Shown here in pieces: positions 10,207 to 19,776 of a stretch of DNA of 64,000 nt. Positions within the stretch are counted from its first letter, which is position 1. Each line of letters opens with the position of its first letter. Both the position numbers and the translations under genes were made by a program. The notes beneath the pieces are model-generated. The model was not told the DNA's origin, ran no database searches, and was given only the letters and a program-made list of their open reading frames with translations. Source of the stretch: Anaerococcus vaginimassiliensis (lineage in GTDB: Bacteria > Bacillota > Clostridia > Tissierellales > Peptoniphilaceae); NCBI RefSeq assembly GCF_900626155.1, contig NZ_LR130844.1, positions 1,632,880 through 1,696,879 on the forward strand, given 5' to 3'.

Positions 10207-10235
10207 TTAATATAACTAAGTTATATTTGATGCAA
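10207..10235 (-). promoter_or_regulatory. Efflux/ECF operon promoter with TetR operator
   Basis: On the minus strand TTGCAT (10230-10235) and TATTAA (10207-10212) are 17 nt apart. Between them and overlapping the -10 lies the 19-bp palindrome AATATAACTTAGTTATATT (10209-10227), perfect around its central base. The same palindrome occurs at the tetR promoter, so a dimeric repressor would block both. Confidence 0.7.
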
Positions 10236-10248
10236 AAATTTTTCCATT

Positions 10249-10887
10249 TTACAAACCTCGTATTTTGCCCCATCCTTCATTAAAGAATTTTGAAATTAGT
10301 TTGGCATTTAATTCTACTTCTTCTCTGCTTTTAGAATGAACAGCAACTTCAGATAAAGCATAATAATATGCATGGTTAATTAAGTGAATTCCCATATCGG
10401 TTATTACACTACCGACACCATCTTCACCATAAATCATGCTTAATATTTTGATGTGATTTTTATCTTCTATTTCCACGAGTTCATCTAAAAAATTACTGTA
10501 TTTTGTTCCATAAGAACCAAACACTAATAACTCAAATGCATCTTTATTTTCAAAAAAATACAAGACCATCTTAACAGCACCATGTGCTTTAGAGTCTAAA
10601 ATTTTATAAATGGTTTCTTTCCCAAGTGGAACTTCCTTTTTATATGTCTCAAAACTCTCATCCTCATACATAGCATAGTATTTTCGTATTTGGCTTACAA
10701 TCGGCTCAACTAACTCAGAAAAAAGTGCTTCCTTATCCTCAAAATGACCATAAAACGCCCCAGTAGTAACACCTGCTTCTTTGCAAATAGCTCTTAAATT
10801 TGCCTTTTCAAATCCTTGTTCTTTGAAAATTTTCTTACCGCTATTAAGAATCCTATTATGAGTTACTTCATAATCTCCGTTTGCCAC
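10249..10887 (-). CDS. TetR/AcrR family transcriptional repressor
   Basis: The N-terminal TetR helix-turn-helix (NRILNSGKKIFKEQGFEKAN, then AICKEAGVTTGAFYGHFEDK) is followed by a helical ligand-binding domain. GTG at 10887 is chosen because AAAGGAGGGC precedes it by 5 nt; a longer frame back to 10968 runs through the promoter and into the recombinase gene. This gives 212 residues. The gene lies just upstream of the ECF/efflux operon in the same orientation. Both promoters carry the same 19-bp palindrome, so autoregulation plus control of the operon is the simplest reading. The inducing ligand is probably a substrate of the transporters. Confidence 0.9.
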   Translation of the reverse strand: MANGDYEVTHNRILNSGKKIFKEQGFEKANLRAICKEAGVTTGAFYGHFEDKEALFSELVEPIVSQIRKYYAMYEDESFETYKKEVPLGKETIYKILDSKAHGAVKMVLYFFENKDAFELLVFGSYGTKYSNFLDELVEIEDKNHIKILSMIYGEDGVGSVITDMGIHLINHAYYYALSEVAVHSKSREEVELNAKLISKFFNEGWGKIRGL

Positions 10888-10907
10888 GATTTGCCCTCCT
10901 TTCTTCA

Positions 10908-10953
10908 AATATAACTTAGTTATATTGTAGCACATGTTATATTTGAAAGTCAA
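10908..10953 (-). promoter_or_regulatory. tetR promoter and 19-bp palindromic operator
   Basis: On the minus strand TTGACT (10948-10953), 18 nt, then TACAAT (10924-10929). The palindrome AATATAACTAAGTTATATT at 10908-10926 overlaps the -10 and the transcription start. It is followed by AAAGGAGGGC and the GTG start. It is identical to the palindrome at 10209-10227. Confidence 0.75.
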
Positions 10954-10958
10954 GATAT

Positions 10959-12524
10959 TTATACACATACATTGACTTCAACTCCTGACTTGAGCACTAT
11001 CTTTAGTTCCTCATCATATACAACTACCTTATCTACAAGTTTCCTTACCAAGTCTTCATCGTAGCTTTCTATTTCCAATTCCTGATTATCTAAAAACTCT
11101 TCTAATTCCTTTAGTCTGTTTTGTTCATTCTTCTCTTCCGCTATATTTAGAAGTATCTTTTCTTTTTCATTTCTTAACTCTTCCACTCTATCTGCAAGGT
11201 CTGTGTAGTCTTTTTTTGCATTAGCTACTTTTAAAAGTTCTTCTTGTACCTCAAGCATTTCTTTGTCTATTTCTTCTATCTGACTACTTCCATCACCTGT
11301 GATGGCTTTTTCTATATTTTCTTTAATTATTTCTTTTAATTCACTGCTTTCAGATATAAGCTGATTGATGGCTTCTACGACTGCTTCTTGTAGGTCTTCT
11401 TCTCTTATGGTTCTTGCTTCACATGCGTCTGGTCCATGGGTTACTCTTGTACAGCATCTCCAAACAGTATATTTTTTCCCTCTGTTGTTCCATGCTATTC
11501 TCCTATAAATATCCCCGCATTTAGAGCAGTAGACAATACTTGAAAGGGCATATTTGCTTGAATAAATTCTTCTCTTTCCTTTGCCGCTCACCATATTAGC
11601 TCGTCTATCCATTTCTTCTTGGACTCGCATGAAGATTTCTTTTGGTATGATGGCTTCGTGGCTATTTTCTACATAATATTGAGGTGCTATTCCATCATTT
11701 TTTACCCTTTTCTTATTTAGAAAATCCACTGTATAAGTCTTTTGTAAGAGGGCATCCCCCATGTATTTCTCATTGGTTAAAATTTGATTGAGGTTTGATA
11801 CATGCCACTTTTTATTCCCCGCCCCATTTACTATCTTGTCTTTTTCAAGTCCTACCTTTATATCTCGTAGACTTGCTCCTTCCAAGTATTCTCTGTAGAT
11901 CCTTTTTATAATTTTTGCTTCTTCAGGAACAATGACAAGTTTTCCCTCTTCGTCTTTTGTGTAGCCTAAGAACCTATTATGATTTACTTGGACTTGTCCT
12001 TGTTGAAATCTGTATTGAAATCCTAACTTCACATTTTGTGATAAAGACTGACTTTCCTGTTGAGCAAGAGATGCCATAATGGTAAGAAGAACTTCTCCCT
12101 TGGCATCCATGGTGTTGATGTTTTCTTTTTCAAAATAGACTGGGATATTGTTTTCTTTTAGTTTACGAATATACTTTAAACAGTCTAGGGTATTTCTAGC
12201 AAACCTCGATATGGACTTTGTGATTATATAGTCGATATTTCCTTCCATGGCTTCTTCAATCATTTTATTAAAGCCAGCTCTTTTCTTGGTATATGTTCCA
12301 CTGATTCCTTCATCAGAAAAAACTCCTGCAAATTCCCAATCTGGATTTTTCTTAATATAGTTTGTGTAATGGTCTATTTGAGTGTCATAAGAAGTTGCCT
12401 GTTCATCGCTGTCCGTCGATACCCTTGCATAGGCAGCTACTCTTAGTTTCTTCTTTTCTGATTCCCTGATGGAATTTCCTTTTTTCTTCTTAGCTGGTAT
12501 AACTATAACCTTGCTATTCATCAT
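10959..12524 (-). CDS. Large serine recombinase (third of three)
   Basis: The 521-residue protein has an N-terminal resolvase domain with catalytic Ser36 in [13 protein letters not shown] and [12 protein letters not shown]. The recombinase domain follows (about 170-320), then a zinc ribbon (VYCSKCGD paired with RCCTR and CEA) and a C-terminal coiled coil. This is the full architecture of phage and ICE integrases that recombine attP and attB without RecA. It overlaps the small recombinase-domain gene upstream by 11 nt. It sits at the extreme left end of the prophage, where the integrase is expected. The last codons (GVEVNVCV) may lie next to or within an attachment site. Confidence 0.92.
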   Translation of the reverse strand: MMNSKVIVIPAKKKKGNSIRESEKKKLRVAAYARVSTDSDEQATSYDTQIDHYTNYIKKNPDWEFAGVFSDEGISGTYTKKRAGFNKMIEEAMEGNIDYIITKSISRFARNTLDCLKYIRKLKENNIPVYFEKENINTMDAKGEVLLTIMASLAQQESQSLSQNVKLGFQYRFQQGQVQVNHNRFLGYTKDEEGKLVIVPEEAKIIKRIYREYLEGASLRDIKVGLEKDKIVNGAGNKKWHVSNLNQILTNEKYMGDALLQKTYTVDFLNKKRVKNDGIAPQYYVENSHEAIIPKEIFMRVQEEMDRRANMVSGKGKRRIYSSKYALSSIVYCSKCGDIYRRIAWNNRGKKYTVWRCCTRVTHGPDACEARTIREEDLQEAVVEAINQLISESSELKEIIKENIEKAITGDGSSQIEEIDKEMLEVQEELLKVANAKKDYTDLADRVEELRNEKEKILLNIAEEKNEQNRLKELEEFLDNQELEIESYDEDLVRKLVDKVVVYDEELKIVLKSGVEVNVCV

Positions 12525-12930
12525 CTATCACCTCGATTAAATTGTACTGGTGGCTTGCTCGTTCAAAGGGATCTAGTGGTAGAATTCCTTCTTCTTTATA
12601 TCTAAACTTGCAAGGAACTTTAATAATCTCTTCTTCCTTTTTCCAAACTCGTCCCATGGCCACTGCCCTTTCTTTTAACATTTGACCTGCCTTTTCAAAG
12701 CTCTCTCTATCTATTATCTTGGGATAGATTTCGTTTCCTAAGTACTTTTTATTGGTAAGGATTCTTTTTACACTGGAGCTGTTTTTCTTTAAGCCTGCCA
12801 GGTCTGCCGACTTTATAAGGGCATTTCCATCAAGATAGTTTTTAAAGATTTTTCTTATATTCTCGGCTTCTTTTTCTTGAACTTCTAGTCTTCCGTCTCT
12901 TATGGTGTAGCCATAACATAATCTAGACAT
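12514..12930 (-). CDS. Recombinase-domain-only accessory protein
   Basis: The 138-residue protein corresponds to only the middle recombinase domain of large serine integrases ([18 protein letters not shown], then [15 protein letters not shown]). It has no catalytic resolvase domain, no catalytic serine, no zinc ribbon and no coiled coil. It is not simple decay: it has its own start, and it overlaps the upstream recombinase by 8 nt and the downstream one by 11 nt, so the three are translationally coupled. A DNA-binding accessory or directionality role is plausible. The same large-small-large order recurs in phages and ICEs that use rum genes, as far as I recall. Confidence 0.82.
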   Translation of the reverse strand: MSRLCYGYTIRDGRLEVQEKEAENIRKIFKNYLDGNALIKSADLAGLKKNSSSVKRILTNKKYLGNEIYPKIIDRESFEKAGQMLKERAVAMGRVWKKEEEIIKVPCKFRYKEEGILPLDPFERASHQYNLIEVIDDE

Positions 12931-14485
12931 TATTTTTCACTTCCTCCCTAAGTACAAGTCCACACTTTAAATGAAAATCAAGAGTCTCTCTATTGACAAC
13001 CTGTATGTGATCAATGATTTCTTCAAACAAGTCATCTTCAAAGTGATCTATCATTTTACTTTTATCTAAGATTCCTATTAGTTTTTCAAGTTCTCTTATT
13101 TCTTCATCATTTCCAAGGATAGCTTTTTTACTTCTTTCCTTTTCCCTGAGTAGAAAACTTTCTTCACTTGAAATTTCACTGCTTTCTTTTGTGTAAATAC
13201 TTGCATCTAAAACGCCCGAAGTTATTAGTTTGCTTAGAACCTCTTTTCTTTCCTTTAGTTTTTCTAAACCTTCTTCTATTTTATTTATCTTCGCAACTTC
13301 TCCCTTGCTGTCCATTCTCTTTAATGATTTCAAAAGTGGTGTAAAGATACTATCTTTTCCAAAGATTAGCTTGTTTACTAAAGTTATAAAAGCCACTTTT
13401 ATGTCCTTGTCTTTAATAAACTTCATAGAACACTTATTAATATCTCTTAGGTGCTCACTACAAGTCCAAGCTATATATCTAACTTTTCCATTATAGTGAT
13501 GTCTTCTTTTAAATGTTGATCCACACTCGCCACACTTTATTTTCCCTGATAGGCTATATCTATTTTGATATCTTTTAGTGTCTTCTCCATTTCCTTTTGC
13601 TATAGCCCTTATCTTTATTAGGTCTTGAACTTTCTCAAAGTCCTCTCTACTTACAATGGCTTCATGGTTATCTATAATCTTATACTGGTCTTCTTCTCCA
13701 TTATTTTTATGCCTCTTGTAAGTATCATCTGTATAGGTCTTTTGGTAGATGACATCGCCTATATATTTTTCATTTTTTAAGATTCCATTTATAGTCGACC
13801 CGTGCCAGCTTGCTCCTTTTTGTCCTTTAATCTTTCTTTTATTTAAGTCTTCTGCAATTTTGTGCGTTCCATTACCTGAAAGATACTGTTCAAATATTTC
13901 TTTTATTATTTTTCCTTCTTCTTCATTCACTACCATCTTTCCGTCTATATTCTCATAGCCATAAGGTGGGCTTGATATAATAAACGTTCCATTTTGAAAT
14001 CTTTTCTTTATGGACCATTTGTTATTTTCTGATATAGACCTGGACTCACTTTCTGCAAGGGATGAAAGTATGGATAACATCAACTCGCTTTCCATTGTCC
14101 TGGTATCAATGTTTTCTTTTTCAAAATAGATACCAATGTTTAAATCAAGGAGTCTTCTTACGATTTCCAAACAATCTGTCGTGTTTCTTGCAAGCCTTGA
14201 GATGGATTTGGTTAGGATAAAATCTATTTTTCCGTCTTCACAGTCTTTTATCATTTTTAGAAGACCGTCTCTACATTCTTTCTTTGTTCCAGTGATGCCT
14301 TCATCAAAGTATAGACCTGCAAAAGTATATGAATCATTCTCAGATATCATCTTTTCGTAGTGTGCTTTTTGCGTTTTAAGACTCACAAGCTGAGCATCTT
14401 CATCTGTCGATACTCTCGCATAGGCAGCGACTCTTAATATAGATTCTTCTTTTTGATTTGCTTCTATTTTTGTTATCTTTTTCAT
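12923..14485 (-). CDS. Large serine recombinase (first of three)
   Basis: The 520-residue protein has a resolvase domain with catalytic Ser26 in [13 protein letters not shown] and ITKSISRLARNTTD, a recombinase domain (about 160-300), a zinc ribbon (IKCGECGSTF paired with WTCSEH and CSM) and a C-terminal helical region. It is similar in plan to but clearly diverged from the third recombinase, so the two are paralogues kept together rather than a recent duplication. ATG follows AAAGGAGGTTGAATGG. It probably acts with the other two in integration or excision; one may be the integrase and the other required for excision, which is inference. Confidence 0.92.
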   Translation of the reverse strand: MKKITKIEANQKEESILRVAAYARVSTDEDAQLVSLKTQKAHYEKMISENDSYTFAGLYFDEGITGTKKECRDGLLKMIKDCEDGKIDFILTKSISRLARNTTDCLEIVRRLLDLNIGIYFEKENIDTRTMESELMLSILSSLAESESRSISENNKWSIKKRFQNGTFIISSPPYGYENIDGKMVVNEEEGKIIKEIFEQYLSGNGTHKIAEDLNKRKIKGQKGASWHGSTINGILKNEKYIGDVIYQKTYTDDTYKRHKNNGEEDQYKIIDNHEAIVSREDFEKVQDLIKIRAIAKGNGEDTKRYQNRYSLSGKIKCGECGSTFKRRHHYNGKVRYIAWTCSEHLRDINKCSMKFIKDKDIKVAFITLVNKLIFGKDSIFTPLLKSLKRMDSKGEVAKINKIEEGLEKLKERKEVLSKLITSGVLDASIYTKESSEISSEESFLLREKERSKKAILGNDEEIRELEKLIGILDKSKMIDHFEDDLFEEIIDHIQVVNRETLDFHLKCGLVLREEVKNNV

Positions 14486-14544
14486 CCATTCAACCTCCTT
14501 TCTGCTAGTGCTATATTCCCGTACAAGTGAGTATTTATCAAGTC

Positions 14545-14754
14545 TTATAGCATTAATTCTGAAAGAATAGGTCTGAATTTTTTAATGTTTTCTCTCCTAA
14601 TTTTTCTATATTCTTCAAGACTGATTTCGTCTAAAAGAAAGAGGTCTTGGATAAACTTATCTGATAGATAAAAGTTAAGCTCTGCCTTTAAATCCCTTTC
14701 AGTGTATTCTGATTTTATAATTTCTTTTCTACCTTCAAACTTTTCCACTCTCAT
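14545..14754 (-). CDS. Small SHOCT-like protein preceding the recombinases
   Basis: The 69-residue protein has a C-terminal SHOCT-like helix pair (LFLLDEISLEEYRKIRREN) ending FRPILSELML. Small proteins of this kind often sit directly upstream of serine recombinase clusters in Firmicute phages and ICEs. ATG is preceded by AGGAGGTGGAGT. It is 59 nt upstream of the first recombinase and in the same direction. Its molecular role is not established; a regulator or cofactor of recombination is a guess based on position. Confidence 0.65.
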   Translation of the reverse strand: MRVEKFEGRKEIIKSEYTERDLKAELNFYLSDKFIQDLFLLDEISLEEYRKIRRENIKKFRPILSELML

Positions 14755-14904
14755 ACTCCACCTCCTATATCACAGGCAAAGAAATAAGGTCTATTTTTAA
14801 CCCTAATTTTCTTTCCTCTATATTCCTTAGGACAAAGAGAGTGTTTTTGAGTAATATTAAGGTCTTAATATATGCCATAAGAAATACTGAAATAGGATGG
14901 TAAA

Positions 14905-14950
14905 ATAAAAAAAGGCTTAATGGATTTCTAATTTAAAAATCCATTAAGCC
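14905..14950 (-). terminator. Rho-independent terminator of the late operon
   Basis: The stem GGCTTAATGGATTT pairs with AAATCCATTAAGCC (14 bp) across a short AT-rich loop and is followed on the minus strand by seven T. It sits 13 nt after the amidase stop, closing the structural/lysis transcript before the recombination genes. Confidence 0.9.
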
Positions 14951-14962
14951 ATAATCATTTTA

Positions 14963-15772
14963 TTAAACTAATTGATTCACTCTTCTCTGAATAGCATAAT
15001 AATCATATCCAGCTTGAGTTAATCTCCTTTTTCTTTCTTCTCCATTCCCCCATTTTCCACTTATAACTTCTCTTGCTAAATCATCGATTGACTTCCCAAC
15101 TGGATATACTATCTTACCATTAGCATCGAATACTTTTAATCTAAATCTATCGGCACATCTTTTAGCATTATCTAAATTCTTAAACGCACCTTTCTGGCTT
15201 TTTACATCAGACCAAGATTTTCTAACTCTATATAGTCCACCTATTGATTTGCTAACAGTCTTATTTCCTCTTAGTCTTTTATTGACTTCATTTGCTATAT
15301 ATGGAAACTTACTTCCTAGGTATGGACCAGGACAATTTGTATTAGAATACCACTCATGTTTTTGAAGAACACCATCCTTGCCTCCAGTATAGGTACAAGG
15401 ATAGATTCCATTTCTTCTGCAGATGTCTGTAACTAAATCAATTAGTCTATTTAAAACGTAATCAGAAACTAACCACTGAGGACCTCTCGTAGAGTTCCCT
15501 ACTTCAATTGTGACTGCTCGGTTATCACACCAGGAAGATGAGGTTGTCCAGGCTCTGTTAGATTCATCTACTCCTAAAACAATTACTCCATCGGATCCTA
15601 AGTTGTAGTTAGCTGATGCTCGTCTTGACCTTGGCACAAATACTCCAGCAAGATTTCTACCATTTATAACTCCTGCTGCGTGGTGTATAGCAATTTTTGT
15701 TATTCTTTGATTTCTTCTACCGCTATGGTTAGGTGAGAGAATTCTTGCTTGTACTAATGGACTATTACTCAT
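14963..15772 (-). CDS. Endolysin: N-acetylmuramoyl-L-alanine amidase with CW_7 repeat
   Basis: The 269-residue protein starts with an Amidase_2 (PGRP-like) domain (about 15-160). ITKIAIHHAAG supplies the first zinc histidine, and HEWYSNTNCPGPYLG the second histidine and the conserved Cys. A linker region (about 175-215) contains a SPOR-like stretch. The C-terminus (about 218-266) is a Cpl-7-type wall-binding repeat (IDDLAREVISGKWGNGEER, then RLTQAGYDYYAIQRRV). It would cleave the amide between MurNAc and the stem peptide at lysis. It has no signal peptide, so it depends on the holin encoded immediately upstream. It is the last gene of the late operon. Confidence 0.93.
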   Translation of the reverse strand: MSNSPLVQARILSPNHSGRRNQRITKIAIHHAAGVINGRNLAGVFVPRSRRASANYNLGSDGVIVLGVDESNRAWTTSSSWCDNRAVTIEVGNSTRGPQWLVSDYVLNRLIDLVTDICRRNGIYPCTYTGGKDGVLQKHEWYSNTNCPGPYLGSKFPYIANEVNKRLRGNKTVSKSIGGLYRVRKSWSDVKSQKGAFKNLDNAKRCADRFRLKVFDANGKIVYPVGKSIDDLAREVISGKWGNGEERKRRLTQAGYDYYAIQRRVNQLV

Positions 15773-16174
15773 TTATTTTTCCTCCTTGAATTGTTTTAAA
15801 ATCGCCTTTAGTTTTTCTGGTACTGGCAAGCCTAGTGCTACAGAGTTTTCCAAAATAGAGAGCCCTTCATTTGCTATATAAAAAAAGATGATGGCTGTTC
15901 TTATCATTGTTCCATCACCTTTAATTAAATTTACATCACATAGGTTTGCGATACCTACAACTATAAAAATCATAATCTTTTTTGCTATCCCTCTAAATCC
16001 TATGGATGAGGATAGCTTTCTTTCGACCCCTGCTCTTAAAACTCCTGTCAAATAGTCGGCTATTACAAAAGCAAGTAATGTGTAAATAAATGCATCTACA
16101 CTTCCAAGATAAAATCCCAACCATCCTCCGATAGCTGTAAAACATACTTTTAGTATTTCTAAAAACTTATTCAT
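15773..16174 (-). CDS. Phage holin (holin_4 / toxin-secretion type)
   Basis: The 133-residue membrane protein has three hydrophobic stretches: an N-terminal segment GGWLGFYLGSVDAFIYTLLA, then YLTGVLRAGVERKLSSSIGF with the family's conserved loop, then IMIFIVVGIANLCDV and a C-terminal IIFFYIANEGLSILEN. This matches the phi-105/Cpl holin_4 family that forms lesions in the cytoplasmic membrane and releases the endolysin. It is directly adjacent to the amidase (no gap) and 1 nt after the tail-fibre gene, with GGAGGAATAAA before ATG. Confidence 0.9.
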   Translation of the reverse strand: MNKFLEILKVCFTAIGGWLGFYLGSVDAFIYTLLAFVIADYLTGVLRAGVERKLSSSIGFRGIAKKIMIFIVVGIANLCDVNLIKGDGTMIRTAIIFFYIANEGLSILENSVALGLPVPEKLKAILKQFKEEK

Positions 16175-16175
16175 T

Positions 16176-17555
16176 TTATTCCTCCTCTGTTAGTGTGTAA
16201 GTTATTTTCATTGTCTTATCTGCCGTTTTTAATATTGGGCTTGATAAGTTATTAATTGTTCCAAGGTATGGGGTGTGAAGAAATAAAAGTTTGTAAAACT
16301 TCTCCTCATAACCTCCAAATCCAATGACCAATGGTCCGATTGTCTTTGGATCCATCATTAAGTTTGGTATTCCCTCACCGTTATAGTCAGAAACACTATT
16401 TACTATAACTTGGTCTTTTTTATCAATTGCAAATTCATAACCTAATATATAGTCTCCCCACTTGTATAGGTAACAGTATTCTCCCCCATATTTCGAAGTC
16501 CTAACTTCTTTACCTAATTCTATAACAGAAATATCTACAGGATTATTGATATTAATTTTATAGATTTTATCCGCACTATATGAATTTATCGAATATAGGT
16601 AGCCATCTTTAATACAGCTATATACATATCTATGACAGTAACTTCTATTTTTTTCATAGTAACTTCCTAATTTACCTAATCTTATTTCATTTAATGCCCA
16701 CTCATCTATTTTCGTTGAGTAATCATTTTTATTTATTTTTATTCTTATTAGCTTATCTCTGTAAGTTCCAAAGCCATACCAATTTCCATCTTCTCCGTCA
16801 TAAAAACAACATTCGTTCCAAGTACTCAGTTTACTAAAAAACTCTGATACATCAATTGTTATCCTTTCCTCATTTTTATATCCTTTAGTGTAAATTGGAT
16901 CATTTAAACCTATACTCGTAAATGGTTCCTTAAGTTTTACTAATTCTATTGATTTGTTGTCTAAAGGCCATATTGAAACCAAGGTGTTGTTTTCAACATC
17001 TATTTCAACACATCCGTTATATGCGTCCGAGACTTCTCTGTTTTTCCATAAGCTAATTTTATTTAATAATAGGAAGGGATCTTTACCATGAGTGTCTCCA
17101 TAAAAATGTTTCCCTCCTCTATAATGTGTTAATGCCAATGAAGAGATTCTTCCGTTTGCCTGTGATGTAGAAAAGTCCCAGACAAACTTGTGTCCATTTT
17201 CAAGAGGGGTTGATTCATTAAGATTAGCTGAACCTCTTCTTGGTGCATCCGTTGAATTTACATCATTGGATGCATAGCCTATGATTTGATTATCAGAAGG
17301 AGCAAATATTTTATTTGGATCTTCCTCTAACTTATCCTCAAATAAAAGGATCCCACCATAACATTTAGTTGCTATAGGAAATATTTCTTTTTCATATTGA
17401 GTAATTCTCGAATCACCCATAGGGTACATTAACCCCATAGGATTGAGCCTTAATAAATCAGGGACTGCATTCGTTATTAAGTTTTCATCTTCATATATCT
17501 CCTTCCTATTTGTCCTCACATCAGTTAGTTCAATGACTGATTTACCCTTGAGCAT
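16176..17555 (-). CDS. Putative tail fibre / receptor-binding protein
   Basis: I chose ATG at 17555 (AGGAGGAAGGAA precedes it), giving 459 residues; a start at 17609 would overlap the upstream gene further. The product begins MLKGKSVIELTDVRTNRKEI, an N-terminus often seen in Firmicute phage proteins encoded between the tail and holin. The remainder is Tyr-, Trp- and Gly-rich, with repeated short segments resembling beta-propeller or beta-helix blades (YIYSINSYSADKIYKI-like). Position and composition suggest a host-recognition fibre, but no conserved catalytic motif is visible. The target receptor is unknown. Confidence 0.6.
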   Translation of the reverse strand: MLKGKSVIELTDVRTNRKEIYEDENLITNAVPDLLRLNPMGLMYPMGDSRITQYEKEIFPIATKCYGGILLFEDKLEEDPNKIFAPSDNQIIGYASNDVNSTDAPRRGSANLNESTPLENGHKFVWDFSTSQANGRISSLALTHYRGGKHFYGDTHGKDPFLLLNKISLWKNREVSDAYNGCVEIDVENNTLVSIWPLDNKSIELVKLKEPFTSIGLNDPIYTKGYKNEERITIDVSEFFSKLSTWNECCFYDGEDGNWYGFGTYRDKLIRIKINKNDYSTKIDEWALNEIRLGKLGSYYEKNRSYCHRYVYSCIKDGYLYSINSYSADKIYKININNPVDISVIELGKEVRTSKYGGEYCYLYKWGDYILGYEFAIDKKDQVIVNSVSDYNGEGIPNLMMDPKTIGPLVIGFGGYEEKFYKLLFLHTPYLGTINNLSSPILKTADKTMKITYTLTEEE

Positions 17556-19413
17556 TTCCTTCCTCCTTATCTTTAAATTCTGTAGTAATCTCTTCTTTAT
17601 ATTTCCCAATCATTAATCCTTGATATTTAAATCTCCCTACCTTTTCATTAAATATAATCGGTGTTGGTATTTGTCTTTCTACTTTGTAGTCTGCTTTAAG
17701 TTTCCTAAGAAGAAATGAATGACTAAGTTCTATTCTTTTCCAAGATTCATCAATCTTAATCTTTCCATCCCAAGCCTCTGTAGAGCCTAAGGATTGACCA
17801 GAGATAGCTGCGATAGCATTATCTTTACCTATCATAGCTTGCCCTGATTCAAGCCTAATAAGCACTGAGAAGTTATTCATTGTTTTCTCTTGCAGTTTAG
17901 TTAGTGGGTAAAAAAGATTTAGAATATGGTCACCACTTAAGTAGGTTTCTTTTGGAATGTGATGTTCTATTTTCGTATCATTGAAAACATAAGTAATAAC
18001 AAGTCTTGTTGGTATTTCTATATTTTCAATAAAGTCTAATTCTTCTACTTCCTCTTTTTCTTCAAACTTTAGAGGATTATAGGATTTTCCATCGTTATTT
18101 AAAACCTCTACTTGTTTCTTGAACTCTCTGGATATCTTTCTAGTTTTTTGTTCGGTATCACAAATTATATTTAACAAGATAGATGCATTAAAAATTGCCT
18201 CCGTTTCTTTATTAGAGGCAAATTCTATACGAATTATTGGTGTATCCGTTGTGGAAAGATTAAAGGCAGAATAGTTTGAGTAGGCATGAACTACTAACTT
18301 TTCAGATTCTATCTGGTTTAAAAGTCCAACTATATTTTTATCATTCTTACTCTTAGCTTTAGATAAATAGGGATTTTTTCCTACACCAAGAATTCTATGC
18401 TTGCTATTTATTTTATATTCTATGTCAGTGATAAGTCCTTCAATCTTTTCTTCTGGATAAGAAATAGCTATTCTATCTCCAACATCAAGGCTAGGGTCTC
18501 CTATGGTTACCATGTCAAAAGGTGTGTGGTGAATCTTACAAATTTCTGTTAATAAACTCTCACACATTCTTTTTCTTTTTTCTGGAAGCCCTAATTGCAT
18601 TAAAGGATTTATGCTGAGGTTCATAGTTAAGCCATCATCATTTTCTAAAGAGTAGTATTCAGCTATTTTAGTTTTTGCATTTGTTGAATTGATGGCTGTA
18701 TATCTTGTCTTAAAATCTGATATTGATGAAGAAAATCTTTCTCTTGTTTTAATTTCAGTTGATATGCTTTCTGCATACTTGTTTAAAATTAATTTTCCAT
18801 CACGACTAATCCCAGCAAAAGCACCAAGGGTTGATGCTATATAGTGAATAAAGTCCCTGTAAGTTTCTATATCATGGTCTTGGTAAATAGCCAGAACTTC
18901 CTCTCCATTTACAAAAGCTTTTACCTCATCTTCTGTCATACCTAGTTCTACCTTGCACTTCTCACATGAAAGACTTAGTAATTCAAAAGCTGTGCCAAAG
19001 GTATCTGTAACTGGGAAATTCTTATCAAATCTAAGCATATAGTCATAGCCTTTTAGTTCTAAAATCTTCTTAGACCTATTTGCCTCAGTAACATCAAAGA
19101 TTCCCATTGGTATGGTTTCTATCTTTTTATTCTCTAATTCTTGATGGTAAAAAAGTTCTAGCTTTGAATCCTCTAAAGTATACCTATCTATATTTGAAAA
19201 AAGACTGATTCCAAACTCTCCAGCATAAACTGTACCAATTTCAAGTTCAGAAGATCCAGAGCAAGAACGATGAATGTATCCAGACCCTTTCAAAATATCT
19301 TTATTGGTAAATGGAATGATTGTTTCATCTTTTAATATGATGTTTCCTGTCCAGTAGAATTTACGAGAGTTCTTTTTGATTGCTGTTTTATATTCATTGC
19401 TTATTGGATACAT
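17542..19413 (-). CDS. Baseplate/tail-tip minor structural protein
   Basis: The 623-residue protein (ATG at 19413 after GGAGGAGTATTG) begins MYPISNEYKTAIKKNSRKF, like siphovirus tail proteins following the distal-tail gene. Residues about 1-340 alternate beta segments and include IGDPSLDVGDRIAISYP, a pattern shared with phage baseplate hub/tail endopeptidase-like proteins. The C-terminal half (about 370-620) looks like an added carbohydrate-binding or structural domain. It overlaps the putative fibre gene downstream by 14 nt. It probably forms the tail tip that contacts the cell surface. The exact hub or Tal function is inferred from order. Confidence 0.65.
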   Translation of the reverse strand: MYPISNEYKTAIKKNSRKFYWTGNIILKDETIIPFTNKDILKGSGYIHRSCSGSSELEIGTVYAGEFGISLFSNIDRYTLEDSKLELFYHQELENKKIETIPMGIFDVTEANRSKKILELKGYDYMLRFDKNFPVTDTFGTAFELLSLSCEKCKVELGMTEDEVKAFVNGEEVLAIYQDHDIETYRDFIHYIASTLGAFAGISRDGKLILNKYAESISTEIKTRERFSSSISDFKTRYTAINSTNAKTKIAEYYSLENDDGLTMNLSINPLMQLGLPEKRKRMCESLLTEICKIHHTPFDMVTIGDPSLDVGDRIAISYPEEKIEGLITDIEYKINSKHRILGVGKNPYLSKAKSKNDKNIVGLLNQIESEKLVVHAYSNYSAFNLSTTDTPIIRIEFASNKETEAIFNASILLNIICDTEQKTRKISREFKKQVEVLNNDGKSYNPLKFEEKEEVEELDFIENIEIPTRLVITYVFNDTKIEHHIPKETYLSGDHILNLFYPLTKLQEKTMNNFSVLIRLESGQAMIGKDNAIAAISGQSLGSTEAWDGKIKIDESWKRIELSHSFLLRKLKADYKVERQIPTPIIFNEKVGRFKYQGLMIGKYKEEITTEFKDKEEGNAQG

Positions 19414-19775
19414 CAATACTCCTCCAATGAAAAAGATACTTCCCACAACCCTTTATAAGAAGTATCTTTTATTAATTTGACCTGCAACTTGTCTATATAC
19501 ATTTGTGTCTCTTTGAGTTCCAAACTTTCTGTATCTAAGTATTTAACTTTAAGATTAGACTTGTTAGCAAGACCACTCAATATCTTCACAAGCTTAGGAC
19601 TGCAAGAAAAACCTACAGATATACTTGCTACTTTGTTTCTAACAATATCCCTCTGAATAGTTCCTGCCTCTGTCTCTCCTCCAGTATCTGCCTCGATATC
19701 TCTAAACTCCAAATCGTAAGAATTTGGCAGAGGCAAATCTACTCCTTCAATAATTAAATATGATTGATATTTCAA
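19413..19775 (-). CDS. Small tail protein (Dit position)
   Basis: The reading frame (YQSYLIIEGVDLPLPNSYDL) lies between the tape measure and the baseplate protein, where siphoviruses encode the distal tail protein, but at about 120 residues it is shorter than a canonical Dit. The TTG at 19775 follows GGAGGTAGATAAA at good spacing; a GTG at 19790 would overlap the tape-measure stop. Predicted structure is mostly beta. The match is to small phage tail proteins of unknown function. Its role in tail-tip assembly is inferred from position only. Confidence 0.65.
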   Translation of the reverse strand: MKYQSYLIIEGVDLPLPNSYDLEFRDIEADTGGETEAGTIQRDIVRNKVASISVGFSCSPKLVKILSGLANKSNLKVKYLDTESLELKETQMYIDKLQVKLIKDTSYKGLWEVSFSLEEY

Positions 19776-19776
19776 T

